From: Sanguibacter suarezii NBRC 16159
Lineage (GTDB): Bacteria; Actinomycetota; Actinomycetes; Actinomycetales; Cellulomonadaceae
Length of the DNA stretch: 61,885 bases
Reading direction: 5' to 3'
NCBI RefSeq assembly: GCF_001552735.1
Contig: NZ_BCRT01000009.1
Coordinates: 1-61,885, forward strand
Position 1 is the first letter of the stretch. Every line of letters begins with the position of its first letter. Below are positions 43,149 to 52,362 of this stretch, piece after piece. Position numbers and translations under genes: made by a program. The notes under the pieces were generated by a model. It was not told where the DNA came from and ran no database searches. It worked only from the letters and a program-made list of their open reading frames with translations.

Positions 43149-44909
43149 TCAGCTCGTCGTGGACAGGTCGGCCAGCGGGCTGACGTCGTGCGCCGCGAGG
43201 CGCACCACCTCCGCCGACGCGTCGTCGGGCTGCTCCTCGGCGGCCGCCTCGGCGTTGGCCCGTGACGTGTACGCGGCGACCTCGGCGAGCCGGGTCTCCT
43301 CGTCCCATCCCAGGCCGGCCGCGGCGATCTGCGAGATCTCCTCGAGAGCGGCCAGGCCGCGGTCGGAGACCTCGTAGTTGAGCCGGGTGCGGTGCAGCAG
43401 GATGTCCTCGAGGTGCAGGACTCCTTCATGGCTGACGGCGTAGGCGATCTCGGCCCGCAGGTACGCGGGAGCGTGCTCGAGAGGCTTGGCCATCGACGGG
43501 TCGTCCTGGCAGAGCGTGACGATGTCCGTGACCAGCGACCCGTAGCGGTGCAGCAGGTGGTCGACGAGCGCGGGGGTCCAGCCGTAGGTCGCCGCGTGGC
43601 GCCGACCCCAGTTGCGCTGGACCTCCAGTCCCACCGCGCCGAGCAGGGGGACGTTCGCCGTGATCGAGGGACGGGCCTTGGCGCCCTCGCCGAGGGCGAA
43701 GTCGACCGCGTCCTCGGCCATGACGCGGTAGGTGGTGAGCTTGCCGCCGGCGATCACGGTCAGGCCGGGCACCGGGGAGGCGACGGTGTGCTCACGCGAG
43801 ACCTTGGCCGACGACGTGCCCTCCTTGGTCCCGGGCTGCAGCAGCGGGCGCAGTCCGGCCCAGGTGCCGATGATGTCGTCCCGGGTGAGCGGGTCCGCCA
43901 GCACGGCGTTGGCGTGGGCGAGGATGTAGTCGATGTCCGCCGCGGTGGCCACCGGGTGCTGAAGCTCCTGGGTCCAGGGGGTGTCGGTCGTGCCGATCAC
44001 CCAGTACCGCGACCACGGGATGACGAAGAGCACGCTCTTCTCGGTCTGCAGGATCAGGCCGGCCTTGCCCTTGATGCGGTCCCGCGGGACGACGATGTGC
44101 ACGCCCTTGGACGCGAGGACCTGGAGGCCTCCGGTGCCGCCGGCGAGCGACTCCGTCTCCTCGGTCCACACGCCGGTGGCGTTGATGACGTTGCGAGCCT
44201 TGACGGGGAAGGTCTCCCCGGTCTCGAGGTCGGTCAGCACCGCGCCGTCGACCCGGCCGCCCGCGTCCTTGGTCAGCTCGACGACCTGGGTCCGGCTGGC
44301 GGCCTGGGCGCCGTAGGAGGCGGCGGTGCGGATGAGGGTGCTCACCAGGCGGGCGTCGTCGACGGTGCCGTCCCAGTAGCGGATGGCGCCGACGGCTGCG
44401 TCGTGACGCAGGTCGGGGAAGAGGCGCTCCATGCCCTTGCGGGTGACGTGCTTGTGGAAGGGCAGTGCGCGCTTGCCGGGGGCCAGGCTGGCGAGGGTGT
44501 CGTACAGCATGACGCCGGCGCCGACGTACCCGCGCTCCCAGACCCGGTGCTCGAGGGGGTAGAGGAAGGAGACGGGGCGGACCAGGTGCGGGGCCAGCTT
44601 GTTGATGAGCAGGTCGCGTTCGGTCAACGCCTCGTGGACGAGGTGGAAGTCGAGCATCTGCAGGTAGCGCAGGCCGCCGTGGACCAGCTTGGAGGACCGG
44701 CTCGAGGTTCCGGAGGCCCAGTCCTGGGACTCGACGATCGCTGTGGTCAACCCGCGGGTCACCGCGTCGAGGGCGATCCCGGCGCCGGTCACACCTCCGC
44801 CGATGACCAGGACGTCGAGGGGGTCACCCTGGGCGGATCCGCGCAGCACCTCCAGGGAGCGCTCGCGGGACTGGGGGGTGAGCTTGGAGGACGTACCGGT
44901 GGTTGACAT
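43149..44909 (-). CDS. glpD: Aerobic glycerol-3-phosphate dehydrogenase
   Basis: 586-residue FAD-dependent membrane-associated dehydrogenase oxidising glycerol-3-phosphate to dihydroxyacetone phosphate and feeding electrons to quinone. FAD-binding VLVIGGGVTGAGIALDAV near residue 35 and WASGTSSRSSKLVHGGLRYLQ are family signatures; the C-terminal helical cap is present. It is the first gene of the glp operon and is divergent from the SorC-type regulator across a 125-bp control region. Confidence 0.96.
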   Translation of the reverse strand: MSTTGTSSKLTPQSRERSLEVLRGSAQGDPLDVLVIGGGVTGAGIALDAVTRGLTTAIVESQDWASGTSSRSSKLVHGGLRYLQMLDFHLVHEALTERDLLINKLAPHLVRPVSFLYPLEHRVWERGYVGAGVMLYDTLASLAPGKRALPFHKHVTRKGMERLFPDLRHDAAVGAIRYWDGTVDDARLVSTLIRTAASYGAQAASRTQVVELTKDAGGRVDGAVLTDLETGETFPVKARNVINATGVWTEETESLAGGTGGLQVLASKGVHIVVPRDRIKGKAGLILQTEKSVLFVIPWSRYWVIGTTDTPWTQELQHPVATAADIDYILAHANAVLADPLTRDDIIGTWAGLRPLLQPGTKEGTSSAKVSREHTVASPVPGLTVIAGGKLTTYRVMAEDAVDFALGEGAKARPSITANVPLLGAVGLEVQRNWGRRHAATYGWTPALVDHLLHRYGSLVTDIVTLCQDDPSMAKPLEHAPAYLRAEIAYAVSHEGVLHLEDILLHRTRLNYEVSDRGLAALEEISQIAAAGLGWDEETRLAEVAAYTSRANAEAAAEEQPDDASAEVVRLAAHDVSPLADLSTTS

Positions 44910-44962
44910 GCTTCGACCTTTCGACTCGCTAGATGTCTAGGACTAAGGTCACACTGTCAGAA

Positions 44963-44993
44963 CGTTTGCGCAACCCGTTTGCACATATGTGCA
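44963..44993. promoter_or_regulatory. Operator region between glpD and its regulator
   Basis: TGCACATATGTGCA (44980-44993) is a perfect 14-bp palindrome. CGTTTGC occurs as a direct repeat at 44963-44969 and 44976-44982, spaced 13 bases. This is the likely binding region of the divergent SorC-type regulator. Confidence 0.55.
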
Positions 44994-45034
44994 CGCGGGG
45001 GTGTGCTCGGCCTAGACCAGGGAGAAGATGCGAT

Positions 45035-45991
45035 ATGGGTGTGCGCGACCAGGACGTGCTGCGGGCCGCCTCGATGTACTACCTCCAGGACATGAAGATG
45101 GAGACGATCGCCAAGCACCTGGGTACCTCGCGGTCGACGGTCTCCCGGATGGTGAAGCTCGCCCGAGAGACCGGCCTTGTCGAGATCAATCTTCGTCCTA
45201 CTCGTTCCAACGCGCCTGGGCTGGGCCAACGGATCAGCGAGGTCTACGGGATCGAGGCCTTCGTGGTGCCCGTCCCGGACGATCATTCGGAGGTGGAACG
45301 CCTCGACCAGGTGGCGCTGACCACCGCCCGGCTGATCGGGAACTGGTTCGACTCGAACATGATCCTGGCCCTGGCCTGGGGGACCACGCTGAGCGCGATC
45401 GCACCCCACCTGAGCCGCAAGACCACCCGCGGCAGCGCGGTGGTCCAGCTCAACGGAGCGGCGAACACCCGCACCAGCGGGGTGGAGTACGCGGGGGACC
45501 TCATCGCCAGCTTCGGGCGCGCCTTCGAGGCGCGGATGCACTATTTCCCAGTTCCGGCCTTCTTCGACTTCGCGCGGACGCGGGAGGCGATGTGGCGCGA
45601 ACGGTCGGTGAAGCGGGTCCTGGAGCTCCAGCGCAGAGCTGACATCGCCCTCTTCTCGGTCGGCGCCATCTCCGGAGGGCTGCCCAGCCACGTCTACTCC
45701 GCGGGCTACCTCGAGGCTGAGGACGTCGCCGAGCTGGACCGTGAAGGGGTGGTGGGTGACGTCTGCACGGTGTTCCTGCGTGAGGACGGGACGTACCGCG
45801 ACGTTCAGCTCAACGCCCGGGCGACCGGGCCCATGCCGCACCAGCTCCGCGCTATCCCGCGCCGGGTGTGCGCGGTGGCCGGGGACAACAAGGTGGCGCC
45901 GCTGCGTGCGGCCCTGCGCGCCCGGGTGGTGACCCACCTGATCATCGACGAGGTGACTGCGACCAGGCTGCTGCTGGAAGGAGAGGGATGA
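45035..45991 (+). CDS. SorC/DeoR-type sugar-binding transcriptional regulator
   Basis: 318-residue regulator with an N-terminal HTH (VLRAASMYYLQDMKMETIAKHLGTSRSTVSRMVK, residues ~7-40) and a SorC sugar-binding domain (LALAWGTTLSAIAPHL; ADIALFSVGAISGGLPSHVYSAGYL; NKVAPLRAALRARVVTHLIIDEVTATRLL). ATG 45035 follows GGGAGAAG; a longer frame is rejected. Its divergent position to glpD suggests it represses the glp operon with glycerol-3-phosphate or another phospho-sugar as effector, instead of the usual DeoR/IclR-type GlpR. Confidence 0.88.
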   Translation: MGVRDQDVLRAASMYYLQDMKMETIAKHLGTSRSTVSRMVKLARETGLVEINLRPTRSNAPGLGQRISEVYGIEAFVVPVPDDHSEVERLDQVALTTARLIGNWFDSNMILALAWGTTLSAIAPHLSRKTTRGSAVVQLNGAANTRTSGVEYAGDLIASFGRAFEARMHYFPVPAFFDFARTREAMWRERSVKRVLELQRRADIALFSVGAISGGLPSHVYSAGYLEAEDVAELDREGVVGDVCTVFLREDGTYRDVQLNARATGPMPHQLRAIPRRVCAVAGDNKVAPLRAALRARVVTHLIIDEVTATRLLLEGEG

Positions 45992-46046
45992 GCGACGGCG
46001 GGGTTGGGAATGTATGCAGTGGGCTGAGTAGGAGTACGTTGGACCG

Positions 46047-46595
46047 GTGACCGTGACAGACCAGACCGACCAGACCGACACGCCAGCCCTCCCGCGGATC
46101 AGGCCCGCTCGCCCGAGCGACGTGCGAGCGATCCGCGCCCTCGTGGAGCCCTACGCCGACCGCCGCATCCTCATCGCCAAAGAGATGGTCGCCTACTACG
46201 AGGCCGTGCAGGAGTTCCTCGTCGTCGACGCGGGGACCGACGACGCTCCCGAGATCGTCGGGTGCGGCGCGCTGCACGTCATGTGGGAGGACCTCGCGGA
46301 GATCCGCACCTTGGCGGTCTCAGCCGACCGGCTGGGCGACGGGCTGGGGCACGCGCTCGTCGAGCAGCTGCTGGAACGGGCCCGCCACCTCGGCCTGCGC
46401 CGGGTGTTCTGCCTGACCTTCGAGGTCGACTTCTTCGCCCGGCACGGATTCCACGAGATCGAGGGGACGCCGGTGGACCCGGCCGTCTACGCCGAGCTCC
46501 TGCGCTCCCACGACGACGGCGTGGCCGAGTTCCTCGACCTCGCCCGCGTGAAGCCGAACACCCTGGGCAACTCGCGGATGATCATCGACCTCTAG
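46047..46595 (+). CDS. GNAT amino-acid N-acetyltransferase (short NAGS-like)
   Basis: 182-residue GNAT acetyltransferase resembling the short actinobacterial N-acetylglutamate synthase. The opening RIRPARPSDVRAIRALVEPYADRRILIAKEM, VGCGALHVMWEDLAEIRTLAV and the acetyl-CoA site AVSADRLGDGLGHALVEQLLERA are visible. It would catalyse the first arginine-biosynthesis step, though no arg genes are near. It starts at GTG 46047 and is convergent with mutY. Confidence 0.8.
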   Translation: MTVTDQTDQTDTPALPRIRPARPSDVRAIRALVEPYADRRILIAKEMVAYYEAVQEFLVVDAGTDDAPEIVGCGALHVMWEDLAEIRTLAVSADRLGDGLGHALVEQLLERARHLGLRRVFCLTFEVDFFARHGFHEIEGTPVDPAVYAELLRSHDDGVAEFLDLARVKPNTLGNSRMIIDL

Positions 46596-46600
46596 CTCAC

Positions 46601-46621
46601 AGCCGGCTGTTCAGCCGGTCA
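46601..46621. terminator. Short bidirectional hairpin between GNAT and mutY
   Basis: CCGGCTG-TT-CAGCCGG spans 46603-46618 between the two convergent stop codons. No poly-T run follows. Confidence 0.5.
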
Positions 46622-47560
46622 CGCCAGGTCGACCGGCAGGTGGTAGTGCTGACCGGTCCGGGCGATCAGGCCGTCGGCGACGAGGCCGGTCAGGCACCGC
46701 TCGAGCTGGGTGGCGTCGGGCCACACCGCGTCGATGACCGCGGCGGGCACCGGGGAGTGGGCGGCGCGCAGCGCGCCCATGACCTTGCCGCGCACCTGCC
46801 GGTCGGTCCCGGCCCAGGCCTGGGTGCGGCGTCGGGCGGCGTGGGCGTCGGCGGGGTAGCCGGCCGCGCGCCAGGCGCACAGGCTCGCCACCGGGCAGTC
46901 GTCGCAGCGCGGGGCGCGCGCGGTGCACACCACCGCCCCGAGCTCCATCGACGACGCCGCCCACAGCGCCGCCGGGGCGTCGCCGGCGGGGACGAAGGCC
47001 GCCGCGCGAGACATCTCCGCAGCGGTGAGGGACGTCGGGGGCAGCGCCTCCCCACCGACCACCCGGGCCAGCACCCGGCGGATGTTCGTGTCCACGACCA
47101 CCGAGCGGTGACCGAAGGCGAAGGCCTGCACCGCGGCGGCGGTGTACGTACCGATGCCCGGGAGGGCGAGCAGCTCGGCGGTGCTGGCGGGGACCTCGCC
47201 GTCGTGCAGCTCCACGATGGCGCGGGCGCACTCCTGCAGTCGCAGCGCGCGCCGCGGGTAGCCGAGGGAACCCCAGGCGCGCAGCACCTCGGCGGTCGGT
47301 GCCTGGGCGAAGTCGGTGGGCGTGGGCCACCGGTCCATCCAGTCCAGCCAGATCGGGGCGACCCGCGCGACGGGGGTCTGCTGGGACATGACCTCGCTGA
47401 CCAGCACGCCCCAGGGGGTGCGGTCAGGGGAGCGCCACGGCAGGGGTCGCGCGGTCTCCTCGAACCAGCGCCCGAGCGCCTCGGGCAGATCTGTCGGTCC
47501 AGCCGGCTCCGGGGCTGCGATCGCGATCGCGGGGTGAGGAGGTGGTGTGGAGGTCACCAC
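46619..47560 (-). CDS. mutY: A/G-specific adenine DNA glycosylase
   Basis: 313-residue base-excision repair enzyme removing adenine mispaired with 8-oxoguanine. Catalytic Glu lies in SEVMSQQTPVARV (~58), the helix-hairpin-helix is LPGIGTYTAAAVQ (~127), the catalytic Asp is in VVVDTNIRRVL (~155), and four cysteines in C-x6-C-x2-C-x5-C (~211-227) ligate a [4Fe-4S] cluster. It is shorter than E. coli MutY and seems to lack the NUDIX-like C-terminal 8-oxoG sensor. The start is uncertain: GTG 47560 is preferred, but a GTG at 47596 is possible and neither has a well-spaced ribosome site. Confidence 0.9.
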   Translation of the reverse strand: MVTSTPPPHPAIAIAAPEPAGPTDLPEALGRWFEETARPLPWRSPDRTPWGVLVSEVMSQQTPVARVAPIWLDWMDRWPTPTDFAQAPTAEVLRAWGSLGYPRRALRLQECARAIVELHDGEVPASTAELLALPGIGTYTAAAVQAFAFGHRSVVVDTNIRRVLARVVGGEALPPTSLTAAEMSRAAAFVPAGDAPAALWAASSMELGAVVCTARAPRCDDCPVASLCAWRAAGYPADAHAARRRTQAWAGTDRQVRGKVMGALRAAHSPVPAAVIDAVWPDATQLERCLTGLVADGLIARTGQHYHLPVDLA

Positions 47561-47696
47561 TCCATTCTCGCGTGTCTTCGCCGGGGCTCCTGGCACGCCA
47601 CGTACCGTGAAGGCTCACACCTGCGGCTCTGCCAGCCGATGGGCATGCGGCAGTCGCACAACGGGTACACAGCGAGCACAGACGGGACGGTCAGCC

Positions 47697-48419
47697 ATGG
47701 AACGCGAGCGCACGGACCGTCCTGCTCGGCAGAACCAGAACCAGAACCAGAACACCAGGCCCCGGCGTCCCGCGAGCGGGACCACGGTCAGGGCGGGCGC
47801 ACCGCGGCCCGCAGCGGGGCGCTCTGGCCGCGGCCCGGCGCGCCCGGGGCCCCGGCGGCCCACCCGCGGACAGCTTGTCCTGCGGTGGCTCGTCGTGCTC
47901 GTGGTCGTGAGCGGTGCGCTCGTGGGCATCGTCGCCGGAGCCAAGGCGCTCTTCGACGCCGCGAGCGAGGCGATCTCGAGCGCAGCCGCCGCCGCGAGCA
48001 GCCCCGAGCCCACGCCCACCGGGCCGCCGAAACCGGTCGACTGCACCCCGGCGGACGTCGAGATCAGCCTCGCCTCGGACGCTCAGAGCTACCGCGTGGG
48101 CAGGACGGCGACCTTCGACATCGGCATCACTCACATCGGGACGCTCCCGTGCACCCTCGACGCCGGGAACGTCGGACGCGAGCTGATCATCACCTCGGGT
48201 GAGGACCGGGTCTATTCCTCCGCCGACTGCGACACGGCAGGGTCGACGCTGCTGCTGCTCGCCCCGGGGGACCAGTACCCGGGCCGCGTCACGTGGGCGA
48301 CGCAGCGGTCAGCGCCGGGCTGCCCGGCGGGGCTGCCGGCCCTGGGCGCGGGGAGCTACCAGGCGGTCGTCACAGCGGGGACCGTGACGTCACCGCCGAT
48401 CGCCTTCACCGTCGGCTGA
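47697..48419 (+). CDS. Membrane-anchored protein with extracellular beta-domain
   Basis: 240-residue protein of no recognised family. Residues 1-60 are basic and proline-rich with four Gln-Asn repeats (CAGAAC x4 at 47730-47753). A single membrane segment follows (LVLRWLVVLVVVSGALVGIVAGA, ~62-85). The ~150-residue external domain (VDCTPADVEISLASDAQSYRVGRTATFDIGITHIG) has the DUF4232-like pattern of a beta-sandwich with paired cysteines. Type II membrane topology is likely. ATG 47697 is supported by the low-complexity start; the ribosome site is weak. Confidence 0.7.
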   Translation: MERERTDRPARQNQNQNQNTRPRRPASGTTVRAGAPRPAAGRSGRGPARPGPRRPTRGQLVLRWLVVLVVVSGALVGIVAGAKALFDAASEAISSAAAAASSPEPTPTGPPKPVDCTPADVEISLASDAQSYRVGRTATFDIGITHIGTLPCTLDAGNVGRELIITSGEDRVYSSADCDTAGSTLLLLAPGDQYPGRVTWATQRSAPGCPAGLPALGAGSYQAVVTAGTVTSPPIAFTVG

Positions 48420-48436
48420 CGCCGCAGCCCACCTGG

Positions 48437-48500
48437 CTCAGACGGAGCAGTTCTCAGACGGAGCGATCCTCAGACGGAGCGTTTCTCAGACGTAGCGTTC
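48437..48500. repeat. Four 16-bp tandem repeats at the disA 3' end
   Basis: CTCAGACGGAGCAGTT and three near-copies follow directly (48437-48452, 48453-48468, 48469-48484, 48485-48500). The last copy contains the disA stop and its final codons. A 16-base period shifts reading frame at each copy, so slippage would move the stop. Confidence 0.85.
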
Positions 48501-49571
48501 CAGGATGCTGGACTCGGCGAGGCGGGACAGGCCCTCTCGGACCGAGCGTGCGCGCTGCTCGCCGACGCCCTCGACGGCGATGAGGTCGTCGATGGTCGCG
48601 GCGAGGAGCTTCTGCAGCCCGCCGAAGTGGAGCACCAGGCGGCCCACGATCGTGGCGGGCAGGCGCGGGACCTTGGACAGCAGCCGGTAACCGTGCGGGG
48701 CGACCGCGGCGTCGAGCGCCTCGCCGCCACCGGGCAGGCCGAGGACCCGGCCGATGAGTCCGAGGTCGAGCAGCTCGGTGGAGTCCAGCAGGGAGAGGGC
48801 AGCCAGCACGTCCTGCACCGAGCGGTCCTTGCGGCCCACCTCGACGTAGTCGCGGATGACGAACTCCCGGTCGGAGCCGAGCCCGCCGATGAGCTCGTCG
48901 AGCTGGAGAGCGAGCAGACGCCCTTCGGTGCCGAGCTCGACGACGTACCCGGCGATCTCCTCCGAGATCCGGCCGACCATCTCCAGACGCTGCACCACGG
49001 CACAGACGTCGCGGACGGTGACGAGGTCCTCGATCTCCAGGGCCGACAGCGTGCCGCTGACCTCGTCCAGTCGCGCCTTGTAGCGCTCGAGGGTGGCCAG
49101 GGCCTGGTTGGCGCGGGACAGGATCGTGTCTGGGTCCTCGAGCACGTAGCGGGAGCCGCCGACGTACAGCGCGACGATCCGCATGGACTGGCTGACGGAG
49201 ATGACCGGGAAGCCGGTCTGCTTGGCCACCCGCTCGGCCGTGCGGTGGCGGGTGCCGGACTCGGTGGTCTCGATCGTGGGGTCCGGCAGGAGCTGGACCG
49301 CCGCGCGCAGGATGTGGTTGGCGTCGCGGTCCAGGACGATCGCGCCGTCCATCTTGGCCAGCTCGCGCAGCCGGGTGGAGGAGAACTCGATGTCCAGCGA
49401 GAAGCCGCCCGAGCTCATGGTCTCGACCGTCTGGTCGAAGCCGAGCACGATGAGCGCGCCGGTGCGCCCGCGCAGGATCCGTTCCAGACCGTCGCGCAGC
49501 TCAGTCCCGGGCGCGACGGCCGCCAGGGTCTCGCGGAGAAGCTCGTCAATGTGTGCGGGGGAGTTGGCCAC
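48486..49571 (-). CDS. disA: DNA integrity scanning diadenylate cyclase
   Basis: 361-residue octameric enzyme making c-di-AMP from two ATP and stopped by branched DNA. The DAC domain has [11 protein letters not shown] (~74) and [16 protein letters not shown] (~109), the nucleotide-binding motifs. A linker helical domain and a C-terminal helix-hairpin-helix ([31 protein letters not shown]) follow. It lies 9 bp downstream of radA on the same strand, the usual pairing where RadA modulates DisA. Its stop overlaps a tandem repeat. Confidence 0.95.
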   Translation of the reverse strand: MANSPAHIDELLRETLAAVAPGTELRDGLERILRGRTGALIVLGFDQTVETMSSGGFSLDIEFSSTRLRELAKMDGAIVLDRDANHILRAAVQLLPDPTIETTESGTRHRTAERVAKQTGFPVISVSQSMRIVALYVGGSRYVLEDPDTILSRANQALATLERYKARLDEVSGTLSALEIEDLVTVRDVCAVVQRLEMVGRISEEIAGYVVELGTEGRLLALQLDELIGGLGSDREFVIRDYVEVGRKDRSVQDVLAALSLLDSTELLDLGLIGRVLGLPGGGEALDAAVAPHGYRLLSKVPRLPATIVGRLVLHFGGLQKLLAATIDDLIAVEGVGEQRARSVREGLSRLAESSILERYV

Positions 49572-49580
49572 GGGGAGATC

Positions 49581-50999
49581 TTACGCGTCGATCCGCGTCG
49601 GGAGGCGGACGGCAGGCTGACTTTTGTCGAGCGCTTCTCGGACGTTGGCGACGGGGAGCAGCGTGAGCCCGGACGGAGCCTTCGCGTCGGTGCCCATCGG
49701 GACGATGGCGCGGGTGAATCCGAGCCTGGCCGCCTCGCTCAGGCGCCGGGAGATCCCGGTGACGGAGCGGATCTCGCCGGCCAGCCCGATCTCGCCGATC
49801 GCGATGGTGCCGACCGGGACCGGCTTGTCCGCGACGGCGCTCAGGGCGGCGAGCGCGATCGCGAGGTCGGCCGCCGGCTCGGTGACGCGCGCGCCGCCGA
49901 TCGTGGAGACGTACACGTCCTGGTTGTGCAGCTGGACGTTGATATGGCGGTGCACGACGGCGAGGATCATCGCCAGCCGGCTCGAGTCGATGCCAGCGGT
50001 GGTGCGACGGGGGTTGGCGAGGCTGGTCGCCACGACGAGGGACTGGATCTCCAGGGCGAGCGGGCGCCGTCCCTCGAGGGTCACGGTGATGCAGGTGCCC
50101 GGGACCGCGAGGTTGATGTGGGACAGGAACAGCCCGCTCGGGTCCACCAGCCCGGTGATGCCGTCCTCGGTCAGCTCGAAGCACCCCACCTCGTCGGTGG
50201 GGCCGTAGCGGTTCTTCACGGCGCGCACCATGCGCAGGCGGGAGTGGCGGTCGCCCTCGAACTGGCAGACGACGTCCACCAGGTGCTCGAGGGTGCGGGG
50301 CCCGGCCACGGACCCGTCCTTGGTCACGTGCCCCACGAGGATGACCGGCATGTTGCGTTCCTTGGCCACGGCGATGAGCGCGGCCGCGACCTCACGGACC
50401 TGGCTCACCCCGCCGGGGGAGCCGTCCACCTGAGCCGAGGCGATGGTCTGGACGGAGTCGACGATGAGCATGTCCGGCTCGGTGGCCTCGATCTGGCCCA
50501 GGACGAGCCCGAGGTCCGTCTCGGCGGCGAGCAGCAGCCGGGGCGCGAGGGCTCCGATCCGTTCTGCCCGCAGACGCACCTGTCCGGCCGACTCCTCGCC
50601 GGTGATGTAGAGGACCCGCCGGCCCCCGCGCGCGGCGGTGGCCGCGACGTCGAGCAGGAGGGTGGACTTGCCGACGCCGGGCTCCCCGGCGAGCAGGACC
50701 ACCGCCCCCGGCACGATGCCTCCGCCGAGCACGCGGTCGAACTCGCTGATCCCGGTCGGGGTGGCCTGAGCGGCGTCGACGTCGATCTCACCGATCGGCT
50801 TGGCGTACCCGCGCGTGGGGGCTGAGACCGTGGTCTTGGGCCCCGAGGAGGCGGCGGCCGTCTCGGTGACGCTGCCCCACTCCTGGCACTCCCCGCAGCG
50901 GCCGACCCACTTGGACGTGGTCCAGCCGCACTCGGTGCAGCGGTAGCCGGGGCGGGCGGCGCGGGCGGAGGAGCCCGACGAGCGAGGTGTGGAAGCCAT
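49581..50999 (-). CDS. radA: DNA repair protein RadA
   Basis: 472-residue RecA-like branch-migration ATPase. A four-Cys zinc finger (YRCTECGW...GRCGECQEW) occupies residues ~20-40. Walker A is LLAGEPGVGKST (~105), the RadA signature is AVKNRYG (~261, usually KNRFG), and the C-terminal Lon-like domain ends with VPVGTIAIGEIGLAGEIRSV. ATG 50999 is chosen because the zinc finger then begins near residue 20; a longer frame adds 16 residues. No strong ribosome site is visible. It is first in the radA-disA unit. Confidence 0.95.
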   Translation of the reverse strand: MASTPRSSGSSARAARPGYRCTECGWTTSKWVGRCGECQEWGSVTETAAASSGPKTTVSAPTRGYAKPIGEIDVDAAQATPTGISEFDRVLGGGIVPGAVVLLAGEPGVGKSTLLLDVAATAARGGRRVLYITGEESAGQVRLRAERIGALAPRLLLAAETDLGLVLGQIEATEPDMLIVDSVQTIASAQVDGSPGGVSQVREVAAALIAVAKERNMPVILVGHVTKDGSVAGPRTLEHLVDVVCQFEGDRHSRLRMVRAVKNRYGPTDEVGCFELTEDGITGLVDPSGLFLSHINLAVPGTCITVTLEGRRPLALEIQSLVVATSLANPRRTTAGIDSSRLAMILAVVHRHINVQLHNQDVYVSTIGGARVTEPAADLAIALAALSAVADKPVPVGTIAIGEIGLAGEIRSVTGISRRLSEAARLGFTRAIVPMGTDAKAPSGLTLLPVANVREALDKSQPAVRLPTRIDA

Positions 51000-51064
51000 G
51001 AGGGAACGGTATCCGGTGGCACTGACACTCAGCCCGCAGCACCTCACCGCCCCAGCGGCCCGGC

Positions 51065-52060
51065 TCAGATCGCGCGGGTGGTCCCGCGCACCACCAGGGA
51101 GGTGGGCAGGCGCACGAGGGTGCTCTCGGGCGGGTTGCCGTCGAGCAGGTCGATGAGCATCGCGATCCCGGCGGCGCCCATCGCCTGGATGGGCTGGTGG
51201 ATGGTGGTGAGCTGAGGAGTGGTGGCCATCGACTCCGGGATGTCGTCGAAGCCGACGATGGACAGGTCGTCGGGGATCCGCAGCCCCATGGACTCGGCCA
51301 CCTCCATCGCGCCGATGGCGGAGATGTCGTTGGCGGCGAACAGGGCGGTCGGCCGGTCCGGCAGGTTCAGCAGCTCTGCGGCCGAGCTGCGTGAGGAGTC
51401 CAGCTGGTAGTCACCGGAGCGGACCAGGTCAGGGTCGTAGGGGATCTTGGCCTCGTCGAGCCCTTGGCGGTAGCCGGCCTCGCGCAGCGCGGAGGAGGCG
51501 AGGTCTTCACGGCCGGCGATGAAGCCGATCCGCCGGTGGCCCAGCTCGGCCAGGTGGCGGGTGGCCAGGAGTGCGCCGGTGAGGTTGTCGGAGTCGACGG
51601 TGGGCGGGCCCAGGGGCCCTTCGTGCGGGTCGATGGCCACGACCGGGATGCCCACGTTCGCGTCGACCACGGTCGGGGTGACGATGAGCGCGCCGTCGAT
51701 GAGGGTCCCGCTGAGGCGGGAGAGGTAGCGCCGCTCCCAGCCGGGTCCGCCGCTCTGGCTCGCCCCGGTGTAGGCGAGGAGCTCGTAGCCGGTCTTGGCG
51801 AGGGCGCGCCCGGCGCCCTTGAGGATCTCGGTGCTGAACGGCTCGAACTCGGCCACCAGGATGCCGATGACGTTCGTCCGGTGGGACCGCATGCTGCGGG
51901 CGACCAGGCTCGACTCGTAGCCGAGCTGCTCGATCACCTCCTGCACACGGGACGTCGTCGCGGCCGCGACGCCGTACCGGGCGTTGATGACCTTGGAGAC
52001 GGTTGCCACGGAGACGCCCGCGGCCTCCGCGACGTCTGTGATCGTGACCCGTCGGTTCAT
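51065..52060 (-). CDS. LacI family regulator of the GH3/GH43 transport operon
   Basis: 331-residue LacI repressor with [24 protein letters not shown] and hinge (residues ~50-62). The effector domain contains [27 protein letters not shown] and [15 protein letters not shown] 52060 ([12 protein letters not shown]) is preferred; the ORF is open upstream. It diverges from a sugar ABC transporter and a perfect LacI palindrome lies between them, so it very likely controls that operon. The order resembles bxlR-bxlE-bxlF-bxlG-bxlA of Streptomyces. Confidence 0.92.
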   Translation of the reverse strand: MNRRVTITDVAEAAGVSVATVSKVINARYGVAAATTSRVQEVIEQLGYESSLVARSMRSHRTNVIGILVAEFEPFSTEILKGAGRALAKTGYELLAYTGASQSGGPGWERRYLSRLSGTLIDGALIVTPTVVDANVGIPVVAIDPHEGPLGPPTVDSDNLTGALLATRHLAELGHRRIGFIAGREDLASSALREAGYRQGLDEAKIPYDPDLVRSGDYQLDSSRSSAAELLNLPDRPTALFAANDISAIGAMEVAESMGLRIPDDLSIVGFDDIPESMATTPQLTTIHQPIQAMGAAGIAMLIDLLDGNPPESTLVRLPTSLVVRGTTRAI

Positions 52061-52081
52061 GTCTTGACCATACCGTTTGTA

Positions 52082-52129
52082 AAACGTTATCGATAACGTT
52101 TGACACGCTCCCCGGAGCGCTGCAATAGT
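52082..52129 (+). promoter_or_regulatory. LacI operator and promoter of the GH3/GH43 operon
   Basis: AAACGTTATCGATAACGTTT (52082-52101) is a perfect 20-bp palindrome typical of LacI-family operators. It overlaps a -35-like TTGACA (52100-52105), followed after 18 bases by AATAGT (52124-52129). A CGCTCC-CC-GGAGCG inverted repeat sits in the spacer (52106-52119) and could be a second site. The gap from the regulator to the binding-protein gene is 302 bp; the rest is leader. Confidence 0.75.
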
Positions 52130-52172
52130 CAGATCCGTACCCGCAGTCGAAGACGACAAGGAGTGCTCAACG

Positions 52173-52265
52173 ATGAGAACCGCAGTACGCACGACGATCG
52201 TCTTCACGGTGGCGCACGCCCCACAGCACCAGACGCACCGGCACTGCAGCCGAGGCGTCGCCTAG
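52173..52265 (+). CDS. Possible leader peptide upstream of the sugar-binding protein gene
   Basis: A 30-codon ORF with an excellent AAGGAG 9 bases before ATG 52173. The peptide starts MRTAVRTTIVFTV and its second half is His/Gln-rich (HAPQHQTHRHC). It lies about 40 bases after the predicted promoter and 97 bases before the real gene. It could be a regulatory uORF or simply a chance small ORF in a leader. No known family is recognised. Confidence 0.35.
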   Translation: MRTAVRTTIVFTVAHAPQHQTHRHCSRGVA

Positions 52266-52362
52266 CTCCAGACCGCTGCGGGTTGACCCACCCAGCACCT
52301 TCCAGTCGCTCCTCCGGGCGACTTCTCCACCTCTGTATCGCTCTACGAAAGAGGACAGATCA

